Shown: one piece after another, positions 35,073-45,320 of the stretch
Numbering within the stretch: the first letter of the stretch is position 1
Layout of the letters: every line of letters starts with the position of its first letter
DNA from: Stenopsyche tienmushanensis
Taxonomy: Eukaryota > Arthropoda > Insecta > Trichoptera > Stenopsychidae
DNA length: 64,000 nucleotides
Assembly: GCA_008973525.1 (NCBI GenBank)
Contig: WACJ01000122.1
Span: 248,001 to 312,000, forward strand
Direction of reading: 5' to 3'
Notes under the pieces: generated by a model
Seen by the model: only the letters and a program-made list of their open reading frames with translations
What the model was told of the DNA's origin: nothing
The model's database searches: none
Translations under genes and position numbers: made by a program

Positions 35073-35510
35073 TCTAATATATAAAAATGAATTGGGTTTT
35101 GTTCGTTTGAAATGCGCTGCCATACCGTTCATCAGATTGCAATAAAACTTCGTCCACTTATTGTTAAAGATTCCGCGAGTAACATAGGTATACTAATGTA
35201 TAAAAATTAATGTGTGTTTGTTTATATTTAATGCACTGCCATACCGTTCATCAGATTGCAATAAAACTTCGTCCACATATTGTTAAAGATTCCGCGAGTA
35301 ACATAGGTATACTAATGTATAAAAATTAATGTGTGTTTGTTTATATTTAATGCACTGCCATACCGTTAATTCGATTGCAATAAAACTTTGTCAACTTATT
35401 GTTTGCACTTTCTCAAATAATATAGGTATAGTATATTTAACTTACAATAGATTTTATATATAAAAATCAATGTTCATTTATATTTATAATAAAACCAACT
35501 AACGATACAA
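35073..35510 (+). repeat. Tandem array of Helitron-like 5' modules, 119-bp period
   Basis: Three full units begin at about 35073, 35193 and 35312, and a partial fourth at about 35432. Each has CTAAT(A/G)TATAAAAAT, CTGCCATACCGTT, GATTGCAATAAAACTT and AACATAGGTAT. Units 1 and 2 are nearly identical over the last 75 bp; unit 3 differs in the same places as the second unit of the 41510 array, showing a shared ancestry of the whole array. Confidence 0.75.
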
Positions 35511-35579
35511 GACTGAAACGATGTTGTGATTGCTTATAATAAATATTACGTGTATTTAATATTTCAATGCTTTGAAAGT

Positions 35580-35815
35580 TGCAGTACTTCATTTAAGTTC
35601 CCTCGCTATAAATTTAGCTGCGTCTACCGAATTACTAGCCATCTTGTATCGAAAGTAGATGATGTTTATATAACAATAATTGACATAAACTACTTGTAAA
35701 CAAAAATGCAGCTTTGTAAATTTTTATTTAATGCTGATATGAACAATATCCGCAACGTTGAAAGTTTGATAGACTGTAATTTTTCTGATTTACATTGTAT
35801 AAACACTATTAATTA
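35580..35815 (+). repeat. Dispersed repeat R1, copy 2
   Basis: Inverted relative of 17730-17990: GCGTCTACCGAATTACTAGC, CTTGTATCGAAAGTAGATGA, GCAGCTTTGTAAATTTT, TTGATAGACTGTAA and CTGATTTACATTGTA. Sits directly behind the Helitron-like array. Confidence 0.6.
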
Positions 35816-36003
35816 TTTTATTTTGCTATAAAAAAATAAAAATGTTTTATATTTAGCAGAGTGATACATTCCATATATATTGTGAATATTCCAAAGAGCA
35901 AGCAAAAAGCAGAATTTCATCCAATATCTGAAAGCAAAATTGCTATTTAGACTTTGTTTTTGCCTTCATACATACCGAGTAAAAGTAATTTCACAGATAA
36001 GAC

Positions 36004-36243
36004 TTAGTCTACTGTGCAAATTGAAAGAAAAACAAACTCCACGCTTATTTGCACCGACATAACAAGCCGTTGCGTAAAGTTGTTGGGCACATTGAAGCTT
36101 ATTGAATTGTCTTCTGTCAAAATCAATTTATTGTGATGCCAATTACGTCTTAACATGTGAAAAATTTCAGCGAGAGCGTACAAGACTATAAATAATATAC
36201 TCAACAAGCCACAATTAACAATTTCTGCATTTCGTAGACGCAT
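36004..36243 (-). CDS. Small open frame, predicted membrane peptide, unrecognised
   Basis: An ATG-initiated frame of 79 codons. Residues 8-28 (IVNCGLLSILFIVLYALAEI region) are hydrophobic and could form one membrane segment or an uncleaved signal anchor. A second hydrophobic stretch lies near the C-terminus (MSVQISVEFVFLSIC). No repeat similarity was seen across it. No family recognised and no splice sites identified, so it may be a chance frame. Confidence 0.2.
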   Translation of the reverse strand: MRLRNAEIVNCGLLSILFIVLYALAEIFHMLRRNWHHNKLILTEDNSISFNVPNNFTQRLVMSVQISVEFVFLSICTVD

Positions 36244-36785
36244 AACGGCAAATCGGCGGATATTCCGACGAAGCTTGCCACAGTATTTGGATTTTCACGG
36301 TGTGTTCACGATTTGTACAATTCGCAGCGAATGGCTTTAAATATTTTAGTATTTTGAATTTCGAACTCTTTGATGGCTGTCACGAAGACCAGAGCTCGAT
36401 TCCCAAACTAAGCCGATCGATCGATCCAAATTATCCGCGGCAAATTGGCAATGGATCAATAGATTTAGTGATTTTCTCATTATAAAATGAAAAATTCGAC
36501 CAGCTGATGTCGGTTTTCAATTAGTTTTATTTCGGTCCGTCCCAAAATTATGCTTCAATCAACATTCACTCGTCCCAGGGCCTGATCGAATTAACTTCGA
36601 TGTGAAACTCTAAACTGAATCCATATGGACTTTAACCCTTTGCATCAAATCAATATGTACATTTTGATTGGTAAAAAAATAAACGCACCCTTATCGGATG
36701 ACATGTGTTCGATTTATCTATTAAAGATAAGCTGAATGCTCCATTTGGGTGTCCGAAACACTTGCGAATAAAAGCATCACTACTA

Positions 36786-36850
36786 TTTAGCCCCTTAATG
36801 AGATAAAACACAGAGTTGTGTGTGAGATAATTTAGGTTTACAAGCTGAAT
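36786..36850 (+). mobile_element. Lone end of a TTAA-type MITE
   Basis: CCCCTTAATGAGATAAAACA then CAGAGTTGTGTGTGAGATAA matches the left end at 5731 (CCCCTTAAAGAGGTAAGACA, CAGAGTTGTGT). The rest is missing. Confidence 0.45.
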
Positions 36851-37156
36851 TTTGGATAGAATACAATCAAACAAATTCTGCATAAGAATGACGAAGATCA
36901 TACGTATCTTCACGATCAAGATGTGTACCAAACCGAAAAAACTATATTTTCGAACCGATTCAGTTCCAGTTTTCGTTCCAGTCGACTAAATACAGGTTTT
37001 ACCGAATAGTCTGTACCCTTTGTTTATATTATTTTATTATAAATACAGTACAAAAACTACGGATATATTATATTTTGTGGTAAAAAATTGTGAAAATTTA
37101 GAGTCTACGTATTCCCGAATGAGATTTTTTCCAAATGAAACATCCAGAATATATGG

Positions 37157-37343
37157 TTAACGCGTTCGTGGACACGTCTGCAATTGAAGTCATTTTGTGT
37201 ATGCTGCTTTGGACGCGTTCTCCGTATTCTTTGAATTATAGATTAATATATAAATCATGATTTATATAAATATTAAGTATTTTTATGAATTGCGTCGAGC
37301 ATTGATGTTCTAGCTGATTTTGAGGTGTCCGTGAAAGTGTTAA
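37157..37343. mobile_element. Complete 179-bp TTAA-flanked MITE
   Basis: TTAA at 37157-37160 and 37340-37343. Inverted repeats are CGCGTTCGTGGACACG (left) and CACTTTCACGGACACC (read from the right end). The interior contains a palindromic ATATAAATCATGATTTATAT. The TTAA target site and the C-start suggest piggyBac-like mobilisation. Non-coding. Confidence 0.7.
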
Positions 37344-38243
37344 AACGATCCCTTGTGAATGTATTCGAATACAATGATATTCTACGAATATTGCTTATAG
37401 ACCAATGTTCAAAATTATTGAAAGAAAAGTTCAAAATTCAATATTTTTACGGTGAATATGTGCGAAAAACCAAAAAAAATTATAGAAACTCAATTGTAAA
37501 AGCCGTTTAAAATTTTCGCATATCTTTATTTTTAATAAGATCTGAACCAATGATATTCCAGTATGATATAAATTGCGGCTTGTCATCGAAGTTCATGTTA
37601 GAATATTTATTAGTATGAAAATTCCGAATACTTTCCTATTTGCATTTCAGTATTTAATTTGATTCGCTAGCATCTATTCAATTTATTATTTCCAATATCA
37701 TCAGTTGATGAATTTGTTGTCAGTTTGTTGAAGTTAATCCTCGGTTTTGGGATGTTTATCAGTCAGTAGTCACGCAATGAATCTAGATATTTCTAGCAGA
37801 CTTTTTGAAAAAAAAAATGAATTATGTCCTTCCAAATTAAAGCAAAATTTGAAATCACCCTCACTTATACAAGTTGATAAAATTTTATCTCATAAAAATC
37901 GTCATGGGCTAAAATATATTTCACCTTGGCTTTAAAATATGAAAATCAATGTGTTCATTTTAAAATTATGATAAACGATAGTAGATTTGTATCATGTGAT
38001 TCCTCAATAACAGTAGTGTTGAAGGTTGAGATGATTTTATCTTTCAGTATGAATGCAATGCATTTTATCTTATGCATTATTATTTTAATTACTTGTGTAT
38101 TTATAACATGCAATATTTAAAAGTGGGTTGCATCCTATAAAATTTAAAAATAGAATGCATTGAATGAATTTTCATATTAGGATCACTCATTTCCTTGGCT
38201 TAGTAAGCCTTGATCTGAATCAAACACTCTTAAATCTGAACTA
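37344..38243. other. Stretch without recognised gene
   Basis: AT-rich; nothing recognised. Confidence 0.35.
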
Positions 38244-38480
38244 CAGGAGACCCCCAGTAATCCGACCCTGGTCTAATCCGGCGCCCCCTGTAATCCGACA
38301 TCCCAATTCAAGTATAGTACATATTTACAGTAAAGTTTCATCAATGTAAAAAAAGAAAAAGTGTGATTCTGGGCAAAAACAGGCAAACACCTTTGATGAC
38401 GGTAACAATACACATAGTCTATCATCTTGTGCATATTTATTAGAGTCGTAAAGATGTCAATCAAAGAGCATTGTTTGCAG
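38244..38480 (+). mobile_element. Tigger/pogo-like MITE, left half
   Basis: Starts CAGGAGACCCCCAGTAATCC after TA and continues with GGTCTAATCCGGCGCCCCC and GTAATCCGACATCCCAA as in the copies at 13213 and 52848. Right terminus absent. Confidence 0.65.
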
Positions 38481-39061
38481 AAGTATAATCATAAAAATCC
38501 GCTGGAAAAGCGCCATATATCCAAACCACTGTAAAGCAAACCTCCATAATGCAAGACCCTATTTCATTTAAGCAGCTTAATGTCGTTTTCTGACGCATTA
38601 TAATAAAATGTACTCTTCGACAAACAATCCTAAATATTCAATTAAAAATTACGTCATTGCATCGCTTTGCGACATTCTCGATAAGCCAGCACGATGACAA
38701 ATATATTTTTTGGTAAAGTGTAGATTAAAAGCTTAGACCATTTATCATTCATCTATTACAACGCTCATAAACTTGTAAAGAGTTGACAGTTGACGCCCAT
38801 GCAAATACATTAGGTTCGTTTGACTTGGAGAAATTATGTTATTGCTTTTGAAAAACGACGACTCATTGATTATGATTCAAATCGTTGATTTAATGTTGGG
38901 CTTTCATCGAGAATGTTGATACACCGACAGTAAAAAATCGTTTTATACACTGTGTCAAAATCAGGGGATATTCTACCACTCTTTGAAATTTAAATAAATA
39001 TATCAGTATTTGGAAAATATTGAAAAGAAAATTAGCATCGCTATCATTTAAAGTCTATATG

Positions 39062-39510
39062 TTTTATTCTTTTTCGAGATCTGTTTTGGGTTTCCATCAT
39101 CAGAGAACTCTGGAGTTCTGCTTTTAGCATTTAAGTCTTTACGTATTTTATTTTAAGGTTCCAAAATCTGTTGTAATTCTCTTTTGAATTTTAAACTTCT
39201 TTCCATTATAGGATCATTTTCTATTCGAAAATGATCTAATTTGATAGCCAATTCTATGCCTTAATTAATTGTTTTTAATGTGAAATATGTAGCTACTTAG
39301 CTGCAATTGCTTTCTGAATCATTAATTGTGGTAGATTCATTTAATATTTCGATTAATTCATCTTCGTTCAACATAGGATCCATGTCATAAAAACCTTCTC
39401 CATCAATATCACGACAAATGTTTATTGTCCTTAGGTATTCATCTTCTATTGATGCAAAAACATTTTCTCCAGAGAATACTTCTGGCCACAGCTTTTTACT
39501 TTTTTTTATT
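39062..39510 (-). pseudogene. Tigger-like transposase C-terminal relic, copy A
   Basis: A single minus-strand frame reads KKLWPEVFSGENVFASIEDE, then an acidic stretch (DIDGEGFYDMDPMLNEDELI) and, after three stops, IENDPIMERSLKFKRELQQI. The LWP motif, the acidic middle and the ERS-x-KF-x-R-x-LQQ helix are typical of the tail of Tigger-type transposases. The catalytic domain is missing. Copy A lacks the terminal repeat seen beside copy B. About 700 bp of this region (39117-39817) is duplicated downstream. Confidence 0.6.
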
Positions 39511-39836
39511 CATAATTATTTATAATCATCTATTGTCGTTTATTTTTTAAATTGTATTTATAAACGATTATCTTCATAGAATATCGTCTCATTTTGTTGT
39601 AAAGCGTTTTTTTAAAAAAAATGCAATATCAATAGGATAAAACTTCGCTAAAAATTCATTTTTAGCGGTTCTTCTTTCGTTTTCTAAATAAGTATTTATC
39701 CTAACATATACCATTGTTATTCTAGGATTTTTCGCATTATTATTAAATAGTGTCATATAGAAAGTAAGGTTACAAGGGCACTAACAGTCAGTTTGTTTGA
39801 CCTCAGCCTTCAAAAATTTGATGATAAACGATTGTC

Positions 39837-40419
39837 TGCTTTTAGCATATAAATCTTTACGTATTTTATTTTAAGGTTCCAAAATCTGTTGTAATTCTCT
39901 TTTGAATTTTAAACTTTTTTTCCATTTTAGGATCATTTTCTATTTAAAAATGATCTAATTTGATAGCCAATTCTATGCCTTCATTAATTGTTTTTAATGT
40001 GAAATATGTAGCTACTTAGCTGCAATTGCTTTCTGAATCATTAATTGTGGTAGATTCATTTAATATTTCGATTAATTCATCTTTTTTCAACATAGGATCC
40101 TCCAATATTTCTTGGATGTCATGAATATCCATGTCATCAAAACCTTCTTCATCAATATCACGACAAATGTTTATTGTCCTTTGGTCTTCATCTTCTATTG
40201 ATGCTAAAACATTTTATCTAGAGACTACTTCTGGTCACAGCTTTTTCTAGCAAGAATCTAAAGTGAATTGTTTTATTTCTTTTTGTCCAATATCAATAAT
40301 ACCGCAATAATATCTCAAACCGTGTTATGTAAAGCGTGTTATAAAAAACATGTCACAATTTATAGAAACATGTTGTATAAAACGGCGTTTTTAAACCCGT
40401 ATTATACGAGGCCCGATTG
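39837..40419 (-). mobile_element. Tigger-like deletion derivative, copy B, with terminal repeat
   Basis: Read on the minus strand it starts after TA at 40419 with CAATCGGGCCTCGTATAATA, a Tigger-like terminal repeat. After about 170 bp of leader it passes directly into the transposase tail (LWPE, acidic DIDEEGFDDMDIHDIQEILE, LNESTT). The catalytic domain has been deleted internally. Relative to copy A it has an extra IHDIQEILED segment and several point changes. The repeated unit continues to the right as shared flanking sequence to 40672 and from 41279. Confidence 0.6.
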
Positions 40420-40672
40420 TATTCATAATTATTTAAAATAATCTAGTGTCGTTTTTTTTAAATTGTGTTTATGAACGATTATCTTCATAGAATATCGTCT
40501 CATTTTGTTGCAAAGCGTTTTTAAAAAATGCAATATCAATAGGATAAAACTTCGCTAAAAATTCATTTTTAGCGGTTCTTCTTTCGTTTTCTAAATAAGT
40601 ATTTATCCTAACATATACCATTGTTATTCTAGGATTTTTCGCATTATTATTAAATAGTGTCATATAGAAAGT
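40420..40672. repeat. Duplicated flank shared with 39515-39765
   Basis: GAACGATTATCTTCATAGAA, AGGATAAAACTTCGCTAAAA and TTAGCGGTTCTTCTTTCG occur in both. The duplication continues after the hAT insertion (41279-41329), where AAGGTTACAAGGGCAC and CTAACAGTCAGTTTGTTTGA again match copy A. Confidence 0.85.
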
Positions 40673-41278
40673 TAGGGTCGTAACTAGAGCGTGGCAAAGC
40701 AGGCGCCCGCCACGGGCGCAACTGGGCTTGGGGCGCAAAACGCAGACTACCGACCCGGTCGAGAGTTGTGCATGGTTTTTATTTTACTCAACCTTTCTAC
40801 TTTACATTAATCAACACTGATTGACTCTGTCCGTTTTTATAATATATGCTAAGTTGTCTAATCTTCTTTTCTTCATTATCACTATGTTCGTGTATGGCAT
40901 CCGATCACGAGCCGCTCACTTGTTATATCAGTGGCCTGAAAAGCGGACCGATTGAGCATACAAACCTTATGGCCACTCCGTCCTCTTTTAGGGCCTTTTG
41001 CGGCATTTTCTATGATCTGTACGATCACAGAAGCAACATTCTTCTACATGTTTCAACATGCTTCTAGACACTTTCTATCACAGTATTTTTTACAACAGTA
41101 ACCGCCATCTATACGTTAGGTCGGGTTTTTTTGGACTGTCTTTGTATATTCTTTTAAAACATACATTATAATATTATGAGTTAACTTTAAAAAATAAATT
41201 GGATTTCGGGGGGGGGAGGGGGGGGGGCGTTAAGTTAGATATTTGCCACGGGCGCTTCATACCCTAGTTACGGCTCTG
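40673..41278 (+). mobile_element. Full-length hAT MITE (605-bp family) with TSD and preserved empty site
   Basis: 606 bp from TAGGGTCGTAACTAG to CTAGTTACGGCTCTG (first C decayed to T). It is flanked by TAGAAAGT at 40665-40672 and 41279-41286. The homologous position in the duplicated segment (39758-39765) has a single TAGAAAGT and no element, so the insertion post-dates the duplication. Landmarks from left: GCGCCCGCCACGGGCGC, GACCCGGTCGAGAG, GACTCTGTCCGTTTTTATAA, the internal stem, GATCTGTACGATCACAG, CCGCCATCTATACG, a G-run and CACGGGCGCTTC. Non-coding; must rely on an outside transposase. Confidence 0.95.
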
Positions 41279-41509
41279 TAGAAAGTAAGGTTACAAGGGC
41301 ACCTGTAGCACTAACAGTCAGTTTGTTTGACACGCGTTTGTCGGCCATTTTGTTCAGTCACAGTAAATTCTTCCGATGGAGAGGTAATCGCACGCTCCAG
41401 AAAGAATTAATTGACTACTTATACGATAGCTCTAAAATTATAAACATATTCAAGAAAAAAAATCAATGCTTCATATAGAATGCTTATTATATTATAAAAA
41501 ATATATCTT

Positions 41510-41850
41510 CTAATATATAAAAATAAATCTTTGTTTGTTCATATTTAATGCACTTCCATACTGTTTATCGGATTGCGATAAAACTTTGTCCACTTATTGT
41601 TAAGGACTGCGCGAATAACATAGGCATAGTCTTATATACAAAAATAAAATAAAAGTGTTTGTTCGTATTTTATGCGCTGCCATACCGTTCATTCAATTGC
41701 AATAAATCTTTGCCAACTTATTGTTTGCACTTTTTCAAATAATATAGGTATAGTAAAATTATTTACAGTAGATCTTTACATATAAAAATCAATGTTTGTA
41801 TGTTTGTTCATATTTATAATAAAATCAACAAAATAAAATAAGTATCATTA
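41510..41850 (+). repeat. Tandem array of Helitron-like 5' modules
   Basis: Units begin at about 41510 (TCTAATATATAAAAATAAAT), 41632 and 41770 (partial). The first two have the CATAC(C/T)GTT and AATAA(C/T)ATAGG blocks. Same three-part order as the 35073 array, so the two are copies of one composite. Confidence 0.7.
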
Positions 41851-44089
41851 CTTTTGTGGCAGCAATGCGTCGGGTAATAAAATTATGAAAAAATACGTTT
41901 ATTTTAAATGTCTTTGATAATCCCATATTTCAAACAAACATTTTATGATGAAAATACATATCTAATTTAAAATCATCGCAATGGTCCCACCTATGCTGCT
42001 CACTGTATTTTAAGATGAATTGTAATAGTTCCCTGTGTTTGCCTATTTCAAGCTGTAAAATCAGTTATTACCTAAAATTATGCATTTTAAATATCGATTA
42101 GTCCCTCGACATACTAATTATGGACCATAAAGCGATAAAATCCCATTGATAATAGACACTTTGGAGAGGTAATATGGTAAGAGCAATCTATGCCATGCAC
42201 ATATATAGCATGAAGCCATTTACTCTATCAGATAGTTAATTCGTCGTTATTTTCCGCCATTATGTTAGCTTTAACAAAAAATGAATTTGGACGATCCAAG
42301 GATGTAAATGTCAAAGATAACGAGTATTGAAATTTAAATCGTTCGTGGGCGAAATCAAAGAACATCGTGTGGGCTCCGTATACAAACTAATTTGCAGGTG
42401 GGACATGTTTGAAATATATATGTCACGTATACTATTTGCTTTTTCGGTTATACTATTTTATTTGAGTCCCTTTTTTGAGAATTTATACGCTATTTATGTA
42501 AATTGAGTATGTAACGAGTCACTGACGCCGAATTATGGTAGTACAAATTCTGTCTGCGGAACGACTGCCATGTTTCAAAATGTATTCATAAATTTGATAA
42601 TTGGGCGTACTTTATTACGAAAAAATATGCATATATTATAAATAGACTACCAATTTGTCCATATCTGTTTATTTAGGAGTTTTACTATATGCATCCATGA
42701 AAATATGTAATATAAGACTATTCATCGGTGACACATTAATACGCTTTCTTGGGCAGAATGGATTTTCTACTTTTTCTAATCAATCACCATCATATTTGCA
42801 TGAAAATGTATTTTAATAAAGCGAAGAAAACATCAAAAATAAATTTTCTAGTGTATAATTAATCCTTTCAATGCGGGGCGTATAAATGAATACACATACA
42901 ACAATTATTATGCGCACAGTTTTTACCACGTAATTATGTCTTAAAGATAATCGATTGTCCTTAAATTAAATAAACAAGTCTCCAGACGTTCCATGAATCA
43001 AATAATATGAGCCCTAACAATAAAATAAAATGCTTTGAAGACAAATTTCAGTTCTCAGCATCACATTTATCTGACTAAAAATAATCGGTCGTATATCTAC
43101 ACATTCATTAATTTTTGCATAGGTCATCAATTCGTTAAAGCTATCAAAACTCAATTTAAGCTTCCAAATATCATGACATAATGATATGTTTTGGTATAGA
43201 CTCGATCCAAGTGTATTAAGGAGGTATTCTAGTATACAATTTTGAAAAAATCATTCTTTATCCATATTTACAAGACGTTTAAGAATTTCGAAGAAAAGAA
43301 GAAGAAGAAGGAATTTTCAATATTCTAATTATTTATGGAGTGAATAACAATAATTAGGAATAAATAATTGATATTTTAGTAACGCCACAACGAAGCCTGT
43401 TCTATCAGAATGAAATATTTACGTGCTTTTCTCGAAATTACTTTTTTCAACACGGTTGACATGATATCTTAAGTTTTAATAAACTGATATACTTTAAATT
43501 TAATAAAAACCTTTTTTATATAACCTTATATCGCAGGTACCGGATTTATGTCAAAATATTGTTCTTAACTATTTAAAAAAAAATTAAAACTCTTTAAAAA
43601 ATTGGACTAAAAAATGACTTTTTTTAAACAGTCGCCATTTAGCGAAAATATTTATATTTATTTTTCTTTGTGGTAGGAACTATAGCGACATTTTTACTAA
43701 TTAAGAATTAAGTTGTTTTTTTAGTTTTCGATGATTAAATGGATTGGAATCGTGTCAACCAAGACACCACCTATTTTTTAGCCCTTACACTTTACCAGCC
43801 TATAACATTTTTAATTTTTTTTTTTTAAAGACTAGTGTCGTTTATGAAAGTCATGCAAAACCACTTTATAAGTAACTAGATTTGCAACAATAATAAAAAT
43901 AATGATATCTTGTCTATTCATTCATAAATCTAAATAATAATAATATTGACCTAACTTGCTAAAAGTACCAACGACGATATATCGTTTCGGTGCCATATAA
44001 TTCGCATCAAGAGAGCATTCTATTTCAAAATTGCTTCATAGAACGTTGCATAAAACTCTTTTATTGATACTTTTATTTTGTCTTCTTTT
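41851..44089. other. AT-rich stretch, nothing recognised
   Basis: No gene or element end recognised. A run of AAGAAGAAGAAG at about 43297-43310 and several T/A-rich low-complexity parts. Confidence 0.4.
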
Positions 44090-44149
44090 TTGTTATCTCC
44101 TTGTAAAACAACTTTGCTTACATGGCCAATATGGGCCCAGAAAAAGGTC

Positions 44150-44430
44150 TAGGACCAATTGCTTCTTGAGCGTGCACCATTGCCGGTTACGTGGTGACGC
44201 ACAGGAGGCGGGAGTCGGGAAGAGTCGTCGGTTGGCCTTGGCTGCGGGAGGACGTCCTTCTCGCAGCCAGATCTTTCTCTCTCTCGTGCTGAATAAAAAG
44301 TTACCTAGAGAAGGGAATATTTTTGTCCGACGCCCGTCCATCCTCATCTATCCGTCCAGCTACACATGATGAGCGCGTGGGAGCGGGAAGCCGTCCGGTG
44401 ACTCTGCCCCGAGAGCGCCCCCGCTCCTAT
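44150..44430 (+). mobile_element. LTR-like GC-rich hairpin repeat
   Basis: Order on the plus strand: CGGGAGTCGGGAAGAGTCGT, GGCCTTGGCTGCGGGAGG / CTTCTCGCAGCC hairpin, TCTCTCTCTCGTGCTGAATAAAA (polyadenylation-like AATAAA), then GATGAGCGCGTGGGAGCGGG and GAGCGCCCCCGCTCC. The first hairpin followed by a polyadenylation signal resembles the R region of an LTR. The whole is inverted relative to 17.0-17.25 kb. Open frames cross it on both strands but match nothing known. Confidence 0.4.
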
Positions 44431-45318
44431 GTAACTTTTTTTAAATGAAATCTTTCTCAAATCTTACCAAATTACATCAAATTGGCTCGGCACTAAAATG
44501 GTTAATTTGATTGATTGTTAATTCTATAGCACTTGACATTTTGATAAATCGAACAACTTTATAAACGAAAATTAATGGATAGATGCGCTTGTTGAAGAAA
44601 TATATCTATGCAATAGCGTATCGATGTTGATGAGTAGAAATCGTCATTTAAGATAACCCTGCCCTCGAGCAGATAAAAATATAAGAACAAAATGCCCTTT
44701 TTCCTAAAGATTTGGGTCCAGTCAGCATTTCAACTATTTGAATTGATTTCAACTCAGTATCAGTATTTCCTCGAATTGAATATAAACATAAATGATTTAT
44801 AAGTCTTCAAATACCAAATATACAAAATGATAAATTATCTTAGATAAAGATGGAAAATCATTGATTCATCTATCGGAAAATCATATCAGATGACGACATT
44901 ATTTATTAAGCAATAGTCTCAGCGTCAGTATATCATAGAAACGATGAAGATATCGATGTTTGGAGTTTTCACATCGAAAAAGAATTTCACAAACGCTATG
45001 TTTCATCATTGACAAGATCGTTTTGATTCCATCAAGATATTCCATATTATGTATATCCAATAGAGCACACGGGCAATTAATGCAAGAGCCAGTTATTTAT
45101 CGCTCAATACCGTCCAAATTGGATAACCAATTTCATAATGGCGAAGAATTTGCCCAAACACAAGACGCAATCATTAATCGGAATTTTCAAAAGTATCTGT
45201 TGATAATCGAGATGATCAAAGAACGACTCCGATTGTTGATTTCTAAACATAAATCTTATATTACATATTTGATCAGATTTACTTTTACATACGTCATTGG
45301 TCGTCATAAATACTACTA
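44431..45318. other. Stretch without recognised gene
   Basis: A plus-strand open frame at 44960-45355 runs into the mariner end and is not recognised. Confidence 0.3.
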
Positions 45319-45320
45319 TA

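Noticed and set aside
35073..35510. CRISPR-like array
   Set aside because: The 119-bp units are continuous tandem repeats without repeat-spacer structure, and the genome is eukaryotic.
44031..44369. 112-codon open frame on the plus strand
   Set aside because: It runs through the LTR-like hairpin repeat; both strands are open from composition alone.
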